Shown one piece after another: positions 22,490 to 34,599 of a stretch of DNA of 64,000 nucleotides (position 1 is its first letter; the number at the start of each line of letters is the position of its first letter). The stretch lies in NCBI GenBank assembly GCA_963920635.1, contig OY987301.1, positions 40,833,820-40,897,819 of the forward strand, read 5' to 3'. The position numbers and the translations under genes were made by a program. The notes under the pieces are model-generated. The model searched no databases. It saw only the letters and a program-made list of their open reading frames with translations, and was not told the DNA's origin. This stretch comes from Pseudeuparius sepicola (lineage: Eukaryota > Arthropoda > Insecta > Coleoptera > Anthribidae).

Positions 22490-23795
22490 ACAAAACTCTT
22501 GCTCTGCATGTTTAATATACTCCCAATTTACAATCAATAGGGATTGTTATATCACTAACTGCTAAATTAATAGAAATATATCCTCGGGAGCAGACGTGTG
22601 TAAAATATTAATAGAACTGGGGATAACTACACATGTATCTGTTTTGACTGTTCGTTTTATATATGATACGATATATGATTTTTGTAAATTTACATTCTCC
22701 ATCGCTTCCTATTTATTTTATTGCTTTGTTAAATTTTGATCATTCTTTTTTTAGAGGCAGCAAAATTGAACTTACCCAGTTCACGAAAGAAATGATAACC
22801 AGGTTGCTTGGACAGTCAAGGAATGGCTAAAACATTCAGGGACTATACTAAATCAGGGAAAGAAACAAAAATAATTATTGTGACTTGCATGTAACTTTAT
22901 TTATCTTTATCACACATTTTTACACATTGTAAGTTCTTATATACTTCATACCTACTCAGTATTTCATAACACAAAATGTTACTTAATTTTAGAGTTTTTC
23001 GAAAAAATATAACACAAAACAAAATAACAAAAAATAGCATTTTATTGGAACGTTCTTACAGATAAGTGACCCACAAGAAATAAAAAAATGAAAAGTTCAA
23101 AGATGTAGAAACCTTTTTTGTAATATCAGTCAACTTATTATTAACAAAACAATATATTAAATGACGGCAGTTTCCTTGAAACAAATTAATTGTTCTAGGT
23201 ATGAAATTTATGTCGATGGTTATGACAATTATTCAAATAATTTAATAATTAGTTAAGATTCGAAAAAAAAATGATTAATATTTTTGGATTTTTAATTTTA
23301 AAAATAGAACATTTAAAAAGAAAATGTCTTGTAAAAGTATTGGCTGTCAGACCAGGAATGTCATATTTTCATTACTAATAATTCAAATTGTTATAAATTG
23401 TTTAATATTTTGTAACGGAACTTCGGGTAGGTACAATACGTTAAAGTTTTGTTAAGAAAACACATTTTTTAGATACATAATTTAACGTCTAATTTACTGT
23501 AAAACTGCTATAAAGTATAACGTTATAAAGAAACTAAAATACTCGTTGAACGGTACGTATAATATTACCAATTTAGACACTCAAACAACAAGTTAGGAAG
23601 AACGTTAAAGCAATCTTTTAACAATACGTAAAATTTGAATATTTTATAAACTAAAACAAAACGTTTCTTTATGTGTACATTCGCACGTTTAAAACCGCGA
23701 CATCTAAAAGTTGATCCTACGTATGGAAGACACGCTTTTTTCAATTGGTGTCTTGACATTTTAAAACGTTTAATCAACGTGTATGTGTTTATCGG
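22490..23795. other. AT-rich stretch, nothing recognised
   Basis: The sequence is very AT-rich with no coding motif or repeat boundary that I can support. Confidence 0.4.
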
Positions 23796-23799
23796 GATA

Positions 23800-24815
23800 T
23801 AGTAAAGGCAGAATGTAAAGGCGAAGTCGGCCATAAAATCGAGAGAGATGGGCTATGATTTTCCTATCTGCTCTCCCTTATGTTTTGGAGCGAGAGGTTC
23901 GGCTTAAAAAACCGCAAGACCAACTTTTTATTGCTCTGTCCTTGTCTGATACATTATGTTAATAAAGATAATATATTTAAATGGGATTATGCCCATAAAA
24001 CAGGGCAGTAATTAAATATTTGGTTTATTTTGGTGATAGACTTCCTGTAATAACAATGCAGCGTGAAGTATTCAGTGCCCAAAGTAGAAAATTAATATTA
24101 AATGTGGTGACATATTTCCAAGAAAAAAAAAGAGAACACACATGAAAATTTATCGGTATACCTCAATGTGCATCGGAGGCGTTACAGATTAGTACAAGGA
24201 CCATTTCACGAATTAGGCAAGAAGGCATTAAACATATTAAAATGGTACACACTAAAAGTAAAGCAGCCCCGAAAACTAAAGATTAGACAGAATCGGATAA
24301 AGGAATAAAAGGAGAAATAAGAAGTTTGATTTATGACATGACAACTAACAAGCAACACCTAACTAGGGAAAAATATGCGAAGAACTGGAAAAAGAAGGTT
24401 TTTTTTTTTCAATTTTTCAATAATTATTTAAATACCTAAGACCCACTTTGAATTTCAGGATCATTATCTTTTAATTGCCAGTCTAAATTTCCGAATTAAT
24501 CTTCAAAAATTACAAATGAAATTACAACAGGTACTTAAGTACAAATTTTTAATCCGTCCGTTCACATCAGGTAGTGAGGCAATAATTTATTCTAGGCCTG
24601 CCTTAAACAATCAACTAGTAATACAAGACAAGTACTAGGTTTTCTATCTCTCTTCCTTTCATGAAAGGTGCTTAACGAACTTTAAGACGTACGTCGAATA
24701 CAAATTGGAGGAGGAGACATGAGTGTAATTGTGCGAGTGCAAGTAAAGCAATAGATATAGCGCTCTCTCTTTGACGATTTATTGCCGACTTCGCCTTTAC
24801 ATTATGCCCCTACTA
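23800..24815 (+). mobile_element. Tc1/IS630-type transposon remnant with TIRs
   Basis: The left end (TATAGTAAAGGCAGAATG... at 23798) and right end (reverse complement at 24781-24817) share GTAAAGGCGAAGTCGGC exactly, with TA at both outer edges. Imperfect complementarity continues inward for about 60 bp. A broken transposase N-terminus lies inside. At ~1.0 kb it is shorter than an intact element. Confidence 0.85.
24056..24400 (+). pseudogene. Transposase N-terminus (helix-turn-helix), with stops
   Basis: Starting at ATG 24056, the frame reads MQREVFSAQSRKLILNVVTY, then a stop, then ASEALQISTRTISRIRQEG, another stop, and RSLIYDMTTNKQHLTREK. The 'Y..F..EK....ASEAL.IS.RTISRI..EG' pattern is the DNA-binding N-terminus of Tc1/IS630-like transposases common in insect genomes. 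The catalytic DDE part is missing. In-frame stops at about 24143 and 24283 show it is dead. Confidence 0.75.
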
Positions 24816-24819
24816 TAGG

Positions 24820-25150
24820 TACCTACTTTATGAATCAATAATTATTAATTTACAATTTTTAATTTAAAACCTGTGTTTTCTGTCACAATTACTGCCCCTT
24901 GCGTAAATTTTGGAGCAACCACTTTTTTAATCCAAGATAGGACCTCTTCTTAAATATAGAACAACTAATTTTTATTTAGGAACAGTGGAGAGTTGACACG
25001 TCGTTTTTTGCGTCGAAATCATTTTTCTTAAGGTCGCGTGGAAAATGGCAGTGTTCGTATGAGTCGCTGGTGAGGTCTTGTATTGTAACCAGCGATAATA
25101 ATTACTATTTCAAAAACATTTCTTTTCACAGTGTAGAAAATAATTTCCAG
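24820..25150. other. AT-rich spacer, nothing recognised
   Basis: No gene or repeat is identified between the transposon's right end and the GC-rich island. Confidence 0.4.
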
Positions 25151-25460
25151 GTCGTGCGTGAGCCGACGCGCTTTTGATAAACGGCCGCCCGACCGGCCGA
25201 TACAGGGCCGAATTCAATTTGCCGATGGGCCGTATTTTATTGTGGCTATCTGGTGCGTGCCGGAGCGCCGGCCCGGCGGCGCGGCCAGGTAGTTATTTTA
25301 AATGGCGGGGCGGCGGCGTGCGGGGGGCCCGGCCGCGCTCTGGGCCGCGGACAGCGGAAAAGGCAGATGGCGACCGATAAAGGGGAATGGGAAAAACGGG
25401 GTCTGTGCCGGCGATAAATCTCATCTCGCCCCCCCTCGCCCCCCCGCGCCACGATCAGCT
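25150..25460. promoter_or_regulatory. GC-rich island 3 (candidate regulatory)
   Basis: A GC-rich, CpG-dense block lies between AT-rich flanks. Open frames on both strands overlap and have arginine/proline/alanine-rich composition typical of chance translation of GC-rich DNA. Embedded AT words are CGTATTTTATTGTGG near 25231 (homeodomain-like), CGATAAA at 25375-25381 and GCGATAAA at 25411-25418 (GATA-like). Function is inferred only from composition and motif pattern. Confidence 0.4.
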
Positions 25461-25469
25461 AACGTCGAT

Positions 25470-26155
25470 CCGTGAAAAAATATATAGGAACGGGTGAAGG
25501 TACGCGGTGTCACGTTACGGTGACCGAAAACGACGGAATGGGTTTTAAAAAGCGCCAAAAAAACTGCTGAAACTTTTTATAGTAAATAGGAATTAGCGCA
25601 GTTTTTCGATAGTCACCTTCCCCCAAGGCTCTGAATTAAGATATAATAATCTCAATCACCTTGGTTTAGATCTGAAGCTTCTATACCTAGGTAAGTACTA
25701 GGTATACCTATTTATTGTGGATCTTTTAAATATGCAACCGAAAGAGAATAATTTTGGGACGGTAAAGGGAATTGTTTGATAAATGAAGAAAGTAACAATA
25801 GGTGTCATGTAGCTACTAAATAGCCATACTATGAAGCGGAATATTTTATTTTGTAATTTTTTATTTTAAAAATCGATGTTGGAGTTAATTTTGATAATAA
25901 ACACATCAAAATAATCTAAGGGATAAGGATAAAAATTATGAAATCAAACACAATTTCCTGTCATATGTTTTATATTGTACTGTCTCTAAATAGACTTATA
26001 TATTTAATTTTTAATTGGGTTTTTCGCCACCAAAATGATCGAAAGACAACTTTTTCAAGTTGCCTGGAAAATTCATAAATTCTTAACAGTGAATGAACGA
26101 AACTTTAAACGTGTAACTCAAAAAATAACTTCAACAAATTAGAAAATATTTAAAC
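25470..26155. other. AT-rich stretch with one dispersed repeat
   Basis: No gene is visible. About 26010-26095 is an inverted copy of 47268-47350: 'GACAACTTTTTCAAGTTGCC' here matches 'GGCAACTTGAAAAAGTTGTC' there. Confidence 0.6.
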
Positions 26156-26160
26156 TTATA

Positions 26161-28567
26161 CAGTGTGTCCCACTTAAGAACTGACCACCCCTGTAAAATT
26201 TTTATTTATGGCTCGATTTCCATAAACTTTTTTTTCTTGAATAGAGCTTCAAAAATGGCATCAAATGTATAATTCAGGTACCTCGTGCCTTAAATTCATG
26301 GCCCACTGAGACGGTGTTTTAGTGCTGAAATTTAGAAAAATACTATTACTAATTTTTTTAGAGGAAAATCAATGCCTGATTCTTATTCAGCGTTGTTCGA
26401 AACCCAAACGTACCAATTTGCATTACCATAGCTCTACACGGTGTTTCAAAATTTTTAGTGTCCCACTTAATTAGTGACCACCCCTGTAAAATTTTTATTT
26501 CTAGCACTATTTCATAAACTTTTTTTTGTTGGATAGAGCTTCAATAATGGCATTAAATGCATAATTCAGGTGCCTCGTGCGTTAGATTTTTGATTGAATT
26601 GAAATGACTGAAATTTGAGTTTATGTTATGTTGTGTTGTTTATTCATATATTTGATGATATTAAATTAAATAAAAAATTTGTTCGCTAGTAAATTTTTGA
26701 AAGAATATAGTGTTCCTCATGAATATTTTAGTGACCAACTTACCAGAAATTAAGAAAATTAATTACAAATTAGTACGTTTTTGTTTGGAACCTCTCACTG
26801 CATGTAAGAATCCGGCCTTACCTTTCCTTTTAATTTTTTTGGAGCACCCTGTGGAGCTATGGTAATGCAAATTGGTACGTTTGGGTTTCCAATAACGCTG
26901 AACAAGAAATCGGCATTAATTTTCCTCTAAAAAATCCCTAATAGTACTTCTCGAAATTTCAGCCCTCAGTGGGCCATGAATTTAACGTACGAGGCACCTG
27001 AATTATGCATTTAATGCCATTTTTAAAGCTCTACCCAAACAAAAAGTTTATGAAAATCAAGCTATAAATAAAAATTTTACGAGGGTGGTCAGACTGGTCA
27101 GCCCTTAAGTGTGGCAATAAAAATTTTGAAACTCCCTGTAGAGCTACGGCAAAGCAAATTGGTACGTTTGGGTTTCGAACAATGCTGAATAAGAATCTGG
27201 CATTAATTTTCCTCTAAAAAATCCCTAATAGTACTTCTCGAAATTTCAGCCCTCAGTGGGCCATGAATTTAACGCACGAGGCACCTGAATTATGCATTTA
27301 ATGCCATTTTTAAAGCTCTACCCAAACAAAAATTTATGAAAATCAAGCTATAAATAAAAATTTTACGAGGGTGGTCAGACTGGTCAGCCCTTAAGTGTGG
27401 CAATAAAAATTTTGAAACTCCCTGTAGAGCTACGGCAAAGCAAATTGGTACGTTTGGGTTTCGAACAATGCTGAATAAGAATCTGGCATTAATTTTCCTC
27501 TAAAAAATCCCTAATAGTACTTCTCGAAATTTCAGCCCTCAGTGGGCCATGAATTTAACGCACGAGGCACCTGAATTATGCATTTAATGCCATTTTTAAA
27601 GCTCTACCCAAACAAAAAGTTTATGAAAATCAAGCTATAAATAAAAATTTTACGAGGGTGGTCAGACTGGTCAGCCCTTAAGTGTGGCAATAAAAATTTT
27701 GAAACTCCCTGTAGAGCTACGGCAAAGCAAATTGGTACGTTTGGGTTTCGAACAATGCTGAATAAGAATATGGCATTAATTTTCCTCTAAAAAATCCGTA
27801 ATAGTACTTTTCGAAATTTCAACACTAAAACACCGTCTCAGTGGGCCATGAATTTAACGCACGAGGCACCTGAATTATGTATTTAATGCCATTTTTAAAG
27901 CTCTACCCAAACAAAAAGTTTATGAAAATCAAGCTATAAATAAAAATTTTACCAGGGTGGTCAGACTGGGCCTTAAGTGTGGCAATAAAAATTTTTAAAC
28001 TCCCTGTAGAGCTACGGCAAAGCAAATTGGTACGCTTGGGGTTCAAACAATGCTGAATAAGAATCTGGCATTAATTTTCCTCTAAAAAATCCGTAATAGT
28101 ACTTCTCGAAATTTCAACACTAAAACACCATCTCAGTGGGCCATGAATTTAACGCACGAGGCACCTGAATTATGCATTTAATGCCATTTTTAAAGCTCTA
28201 CCCAACAAAAAGAAGTTTATGAAAATCGAGCTATAAATAAAAATTTTACGGGGGTGGTCAGCCCTTAAGTGTGGCAATAAAAATTTTGAAACTCCCTGTA
28301 GAGCTACGGCAATGCAAATTGGTACGTTTGGGTTTCGAACAATGCTGAATAAGAGTCTGGCATTAATTTTCCTCTAAAAAAAATCCGTAATAGTACTTCT
28401 CGAAATTTCAGCACTAAAACACCGTCTCAGTGGGCCATGACTTTAACGCACGGGGCACCTGAATTATGCGTTTCATGCCATTTTTGAAGCTCTATCCAAC
28501 AAAAAAAAGTTTATGAAAATCGAGCTATAAATAAAAATTTTACAGGGGTGGTCAGTCCTTAAATGGG
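26161..28567. mobile_element. TA-flanked element with CAGTGTGTCCCAC termini
   Basis: The left end CAGTGTGTCCCACTTAAG (26161) and right end TGGGACACACTG (to 28567) are inverted and each is flanked by TA. A second left-type arm starts near 26457 (GTGTCCCACTTAATTAGTGA). The right arm has been amplified into a tandem array (next entry). I see no transposase, so this is a non-autonomous Tc1/mariner-like element enlarged by internal duplication. Confidence 0.85.
26848..28567 (+). repeat. Tandem array, ~290-bp unit, about six copies
   Basis: The anchor word ACTCCCTGTAGAGCTACGG starts at 27131, 27417, 27704, 27999 and 28291, preceded by a diverged unit from about 26848. Unit lengths are 286, 287, 295 and 292 bp. 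The early complete units (27131-27703) share a 13-bp deletion relative to later units, which carry ACTAAAACACCGTCTCAG (or a close form), so the shorter units come from a recent secondary amplification. Confidence 0.92.
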
Positions 28568-28734
28568 ACACACTGTATATGTCAAAATTCACAAAAGAAT
28601 TAAGAAATTCTTCAAATTTACCTAGTTTCCGGAAAAAATATGTTTTTGCAACACATAATTAACAATAATAAAGCAACATTAAATAACAATTAATACAGAG
28701 GATTATCACCACGACTCTACATCTAGGTACGAGG

Positions 28735-29247
28735 TATATTCAAATTCAGGTTGTTATGTTTTTCAATGGCGTTCCATTCATTTGAAAGGCACGCGAATAG
28801 TTGTTTGTGAGTTTGAAACACAATAATTTGCACCAAAATTTTCGTCCGATGGGATTAAGGTCAAAGGATTAAGAAGGCCAAGGCAAAACATTAATTTCAT
28901 TGTCCTGCAGAAATTCACGCATGACACTTGCTAGCTGCATGGGGATGCGCATTGTCGTGCATTAGTAGAAATTTGTATTGTGTAGCTGAATAATCAATTG
29001 TGACGTAGTGATGCTGCGCTTTCGCAAGGCTAGCAATCTTAGAAATGTATCATAAATTGGGGTAGTTACCCTTGAACGACCTGCGTATGCCGTTCTCTGA
29101 CCTCACTGTTTTTTGGTATCTTATCCGATTAATAACATTCTTGGATGTTTTAATTGTTTCTGAGACACCCCTTTGTGAAATTCTAGCCTCCAACATGTCA
29201 ATAGTACGTAACATGGTTTCACGTTCCAAATGATATCGCTGCATCAT
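28735..29247 (-). pseudogene. Tc1/mariner transposase, internally deleted
   Basis: The minus-strand N-terminus (from 29247) reads TIDMLEARISQRGVSETIK then NVINRIRYQKTVRS, a helix-turn-helix like that of Tc1/Tc3 transposases. After a large deletion the catalytic part appears at 28980-28850: KFLLMHDNAHPHAAS (the D of the DDE/D triad in the HDNARPH block), a frameshift, REFLQDNEINVLPWP, a stop, and FDLNPIG. A final piece, EWNAIEKHNN, lies near 28765-28740. Frameshifts and stops make it dead. No terminal repeats were found. Confidence 0.85.
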
Positions 29248-29249
29248 AA

Positions 29250-30520
29250 AATGTTTAAAATAAAACCAAACTTGCCTAGCACTGAATGACAGATGCGTAT
29301 TAAATTAAGAAGGTTCTTTGTTTGAATTTTAAAAAATTCTGCAATGTTTTTTTTAATGTAAAAAACATTAATACGTTTGCATTATCAGTTGCTAGAACTG
29401 CTCATAGCCGTACTATTTTTTTTTTAAATATTTAAATACAATATAATTAAGAAAATATGCGCATTTTTGTATTTGTCCCTTAGATTATTTTGATGTATGT
29501 ATAAGTTCTTTCCCTCCTCTCCTAGAGAGCAAGTGTTTTTTACCGCAATAAATTAGCATTTTTATTTTATATATTTTTCATATCGACTTTTGCATTGTAA
29601 AAGAGTTCGCAATTTCTGCAATAAAATTTATATACCTTAACATTCTCTTTTGTGAGCTTCCATTTTTTAGTACAGATTTAAAAACAATTTGTCGAGTAGA
29701 ATAATGGGCTATTACGTAATATTTTTTTAGTTGTATATGGTGAGAAGTTTCCGATAATATCAGGTAAAATATGCGGCAACGCTTTCATATTACCGCCGCA
29801 GCTATAGACCAATAATGAAGTATAATTTTGTGCACAAGCGCATTAGCTCCATCCTCGCCGCTGTCAGATGCCAAGCCTTGGTCAAAAGCAAAACCAACTG
29901 GTCGTTATAAAATAAACATAATTTAACTTCTTAGTTTACATTGCGCAAATCCTTTCTCACAATAGTTAGAAGTAAAAAAGTGTTCTGTGCTATTGTGCTT
30001 TGTTGAATTAATAACAGCGACAACTCAGAGAAATTATTTCTGAATGCTTTTCGGCGAAATCAATGATTGGCAGAGGTAAACGTCCAAACAAATAAAATAG
30101 CATCTTTTCTATTATTGTGAGGATCATTTTTATTTGACAAACACTTCTACTATTGGTTATTTGCAAAGCTAACGCTAAGCCTTTAATTTTTTCACGTTAT
30201 AACTTCCACATTCACGTGATTCCTATTTTTGTTGGTAAACAAAGGCACATACCATGTCGAATGCGACATAAAATATAAATTATCTAAATATGGCTTTACA
30301 AATCCATCCTCTATTTTCCCAAAAAGCCAGCCCATAACTTCACGACTACTACCAAACAAATAATTTACGGCTTGAAATACGAGTATGTTGGCCCAAAAGA
30401 ATCAAATAACTACTGTTTCTTATATATCTAGAGGCCCTTCATAAAATCCAAGTAAAAAATCAAAAAATGTTCTTTAGTGTATTAGCCTATTGCTATTATT
30501 GAAACTCTAGCTAGAGGTCA
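29250..30520. other. AT-rich stretch, nothing recognised
   Basis: No coding motif was found. A somewhat GC-richer patch at 29770-29890 has no identifiable function. Confidence 0.4.
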
Positions 30521-30525
30521 GTTAA

Positions 30526-31638
30526 CAACCCCACACCTGACACCAAAATCTTTTAAAATTTAAAACAAAGGAGTAATTTTTGCACTTTCCAAAATGAATA
30601 ATTTACAAAGAAATACCTTTAATGTAAATCCAGAACATTAAGCGTTTTACTTCTTTGTGTAACTTAAAATCCACCTACTCTTAATGAATTCGAGCTTACT
30701 AAAACAACAAAAGAAAAAAGTAATAGAGTTAGAGCGTATAAGAGTACGCAGCCCCTAAGAGTACGCACTGGCATTTTTTATTAGTTCCAATGCTATTCAG
30801 ACAGAGGTCGCTATTCAGTGTAGACGTCTTCAGTTGAAAACAAGTTTTGATTATAGTCGCGTGGTGCTCCGTAAAAGATAAGACGAATTACAGGCAATTA
30901 ACCAATTTTATACATAATTTTATCATTTTTGGCATATTTGCTATATGGAGTATGTTTAACTATATTGTTCGACTGTGCATCTTAAAAAGGCTTTAGATAG
31001 ACATGTTTCGCACGGCATACGATGTGTAATTATGGTTGCCTGTTTTAGTTAAATAGATTATTCAATCATCGCTGACATATCCGCATGTAAAGAGTACGCG
31101 CGCACAAACAGGTCTATAAAAAAATAAATTAAAAAAGGGCTGCCACTTGCTGACAAAAATAGAAAATCTCAAGGTGATATTCTTTGTCCTCTCTGCAGGG
31201 AACACTAGAGCACACAGAAATAAGAATATAATGATGTTATTTGAATTTTTTTAATGCGTACTCTTTCGATCTCGCGTTCCTAAGAGTACGCAAAATGTTT
31301 TTTTAAAGATGTATTATCTCTTATGTTGATAATTGTAAAAAAAATATTTCTTTGCATTACATATTCTTAAATGTAATAATGAATTATACTGTGTCCAATA
31401 AATCTGTGTTACTTATTGTTGTCAAATTATTTAACTTTAAATTTTAAGTGCGTACTCTTGGGGGGACCTATCTAACAATTTTTTTATTTAAAAAAATATA
31501 AAATACATGTACTGTACATAGTCCATAAATTGATCGTGGATCCTAAAAATTATTGCCGAATACTTTTCCTTGTACTACGGTGTCTATAATATTTTGTTAA
31601 AAATAAATTCTTTTAGTGATCAACCCCACACCTGACAC
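30526..31638. repeat. 18-bp direct repeats bracketing ~1.1 kb
   Basis: CAACCCCACACCTGACAC is present at 30526-30543 and again, identically, at 31621-31638. The region between contains the AAGAGTACGC element. The repeats are too long and too far out to be its target duplication, so they probably belong to an older repeat into which it inserted, or to a duplication. Confidence 0.75.
30752..31464. mobile_element. Small element with AAGAGTACGC-rich ends
   Basis: The left end CCCCTAAGAGTACGCACT and right end (reverse complement CCCCCCAAGAGTACGCACT at 31447-31464) form inverted termini. The word recurs at 30740-30749, 31091-31099 (partial) and as a perfect 10-bp hairpin GCGTACTCTT/AAGAGTACGC at 31256-31291. 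There is no coding sequence. The superfamily is not identifiable. Confidence 0.65.
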
Positions 31639-31639
31639 T

Positions 31640-32530
31640 AGTCAAGAAGACAGCAGTATCCGGAGCTGTTTTATTCATTAAATAATTATTGCACTTGATG
31701 TCTAAGTTCATTTTTTATGATTCCACAGAAGTGATAGCAACCAAAGAAAAAATTACAATTTAAGAAGTAGATATTATCATTTTTAAAATTTGAATGTAAT
31801 AATCTTTAAGGGGTACCTGTAAATATAAAAATGCGGTTCTCAATAGAATTTTTGAAATCGAACACCATAAACATATGCACCTGTGTGAAACCCTTATTGC
31901 TGATATGTATGCATTCTTACAGATTGGAAATATTGATGTTTATAAAAAATACTGTAATAATTCAATAATATGAATAAGTATAATTTACCAAGCTCGTTCA
32001 ATGAGAAACAATGACTGATAGGCGTGCCTCGGCTGCAGGCAACGGTATACGCAAAATAAACTAATGGCTGCCGGCGCCGCCGCTTGCCCCCTCAATATTT
32101 TGCTCGGGTGCCGGCAATGACGCCCCAAAAATTGACTAGAGGCTGCCGATTTTGAGTGCCCAAAATCTGGCCACATAGAATAACCGGGAAACTGAAAAGC
32201 TGTTGCATCGAATTGAGTTCGAAAACTGAAATGTTGCGTCCAAAAACCGTCGTCGCAACGCGTACAAGATGGACATCATTTGGAAAACGAGATATTTTTG
32301 TTGAACCCATCTATTTTACGAGATTAAAGAGGTTTATGTGCTTTAAAACTTGCAACGGCCACGCCTTCTCTCCCAAATTTATACTTACACCGCGTTACAA
32401 AAAGTAGGTTAATCCACTGACCCCAGTTTGGGCTGAAATAATGTGACTTTTCTCGTGTTATTTTTATTTAAAGCCTTGTACCTCAAATATAGGGTTTTAA
32501 AAGTGTATTTTCAAAAAAAAACAAATTTTA
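31640..32530. other. Unassigned stretch with a short GC-rich patch
   Basis: 31985-32130 is GC-richer and contains repeated TGCCGGC words (also seen at 33820-33850). Short frames at 31985-32407 show no domain. Nothing further can be supported. Confidence 0.35.
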
Positions 32531-32844
32531 TACAGGGTGTCCCGTAATGATAAGCAAATATTTGGAGGAAGTGTTCTGCCGGTATTTTTAATTTGTCAAT
32601 TTTCCCCTGCGAAGTGATTCCAAACTTAAGAAGGACAAAGAATTTTTTTTTCTGAAACACAGTTGACTATAGAAACTTGAATTTTGGGTTACGTTACCCC
32701 AGCTAGTTGGAAGACACTTTACGGTAGAATTACTTCTTGCATCCTGTGCATCCTAAGGGTAAAAACCCGAAACACCTATTCGTCTTTTTTTACAGAACTT
32801 CTTATTATACCACTTAGTATACTCAATATTGTAGGCAATTTATT

Positions 32845-33190
32845 CAAAATGGCGGTGCGACGTCATACTAAATACAATAGGCGGCCGCCGCAAGATGGGG
32901 ATTACCTATTTCTTTACAACCTCCTTGACTTGGATATCAAATGAAAGGGTTTGAAAACGATAAAATGAATGACGTCATACTAAATCCAATATGGCGGATG
33001 CCCTAAGATGGCAGACTAAATTTTTTTACCACCCTCATGACATGGGATACTAAAACCACAAAATAAAATATAAACAACCTTTTATTTAAGCCATGCACTA
33101 AAACGTTAGGTTTTCGTTAAGGTAATTCGGTGCCAATTTGATACAAGCTTTTTTAAATCAAAAAGCTTGCCGCGCGAATTGTAAAAAAAA
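32845..33190. repeat. Dispersed repeat with TGACGTCA palindrome, copy 2
   Basis: Partner of 2010-2400. Two GACGTCATACTAAAT words occur here, one within a perfect TGACGTCA (32970-32977), together with CAATATGGCGGATGCC and the GTTAGGTTTTCGTTAAGGTA / AAGCTTTTTTAAATC words. Upstream, a terminus CAGGGTGTCCCGTAATG starts at about 32535. Confidence 0.65.
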
Positions 33191-33870
33191 ATACTTATAT
33201 AATTCGGTAAGTGCTTATCAAAAAGTCTTGTTTTTCAGAAGGTTTTTTTATTTTTTGCAAGATAGATTATTTAAAAAAGAAAAAAACATTTTCTGTAATC
33301 AATTCAGAAAATTTTTTCCTCTAAATATTTTTCATTAACTTGATAGTTTGACTGGAAGAAATAGAATTTCTTTTTTGTTCCCTGTTTTCATAACTTACTA
33401 AAAATTAAAACGTACTAGGCGGGCTTAATTTTTGCAACTTTCTTATTTTACTATTTACAAGCGTGGTAGTGAATAGTTTTTCTTAGATTCTGAGGCATTT
33501 AAACAAAAAAATATTATAAGGAAATTTAACAAAATTAAAATGGTAGGCAGATATTCATTTTTTATTTAAAAATGTTTAGATATATGAGCAACCCACCTTA
33601 TAATGTGTTTTTCTACAAAATGTCAAAGCCCTGATCAAGAAACCTATGGGACACCCTGCAAATAACCTTGTAATGCATTAAGAATGAACATGCATCCTTT
33701 TTTTGTTATCTCTTCCACTACTTACAGTGAATGAGAATTTGAATTTGAATGGAATCTTAAAATCTTCAGAAAATCATCTATGGTAAAAGTATAGTCAGTG
33801 GCAAAACCTAAGAATTCTTTGCCGGCATTCGGGTGCCGTTGCCGGCAGCGGAGGCACATCCTAACTAATA
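33191..33870. other. AT-rich stretch with one transposon terminus
   Basis: No gene is visible. GGGACACCCTGCAAATAA at about 33648 resembles the right terminus of a CAGGGTGTCCC element, but its arm does not pair with the nearest left terminus at 32535. Confidence 0.35.
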
Positions 33871-33881
33871 ACCAAATTATA

Positions 33882-34474
33882 CAAAATGTTTCAAATCAAC
33901 ATGTAGATATTTTAAGAGGCGGTTGCTGAGGCGATTTTATGAAGAAAACTTTATATGACGTGTGGCCTAAAATGTTTTTTCTTGATGTACAAGGTGGTAA
34001 AAGTGGTAAAACTCGATATAGATGGTTTTCTTTTAATATTTTCGAATCATTTAAAGAGAATAATCCATAAATAAAATTACCTAAGTGCAATGCATGGTAA
34101 AAATGATTTTAGTAAAAAACGGTTCATCTCAGTGCCTCGAGACACAAATTCGGTTTTGTATTGAAAACTTTGAAATTTCATTATCAAATATTGAAAAACA
34201 TATTCATACGCAAAAACACAAATGCCTCTATTTGCCTACCCCGCAGCAATACGTTTCAACCGTCCTATGATTATATTATTTTGTCTTTAACTCTAATTTA
34301 AGGCATGAAAAGTTTAGTATGTTTCAAGAATATTAAAAAAATATATCTTCGGATTAACTTTTTTTAACAGCCTGTACGTACATCGATAAATAAGCATTTT
34401 ATCCCTCATGTTTACGTGAAGTTTTCTTCATAACCGCCTCTTAAAATATCTACATGTTGATTTGGGACACCCTG
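33882..34474. mobile_element. Fold-back/MITE element, ~65-bp TIRs
   Basis: The right end (GGGACACCCTG to 34474, followed by TA) and the left end (33882, diverged outermost ~10 bp, preceded by TA) are inverted repeats. Both contain the block ATCAACATGTAGATATTTTA plus AGAGGCGGTT and a TTATGAAGAAAACTT continuation. The left arm has a ~15-bp insertion after AGAGGCGGTT. There is no coding sequence of its own. Confidence 0.82.
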
Positions 34475-34599
34475 TATAATGACAGTATTATGTTTAAATT
34501 AGAATGGTTCATAGCGAATAGCCAGCTGGGCTTTTTTCATCAAAAGAATTACTTATTTCCAAAAGGTTAAATTTCCTGTCACGAAAGAGTCATTCGCTG

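Noticed and set aside
26848..28567. CRISPR or minisatellite with spacers
   Set aside because: The ~290-bp units are homologous throughout, with no unique spacers. It is an amplified transposon arm.
32533..33665. A complete element between CAGGGTGTCCC at 32535 and GGGACACCCTG at 33648
   Set aside because: Only the terminal ~11 bp pair. The sequences inside the two ends do not complement each other, so they probably belong to different elements.
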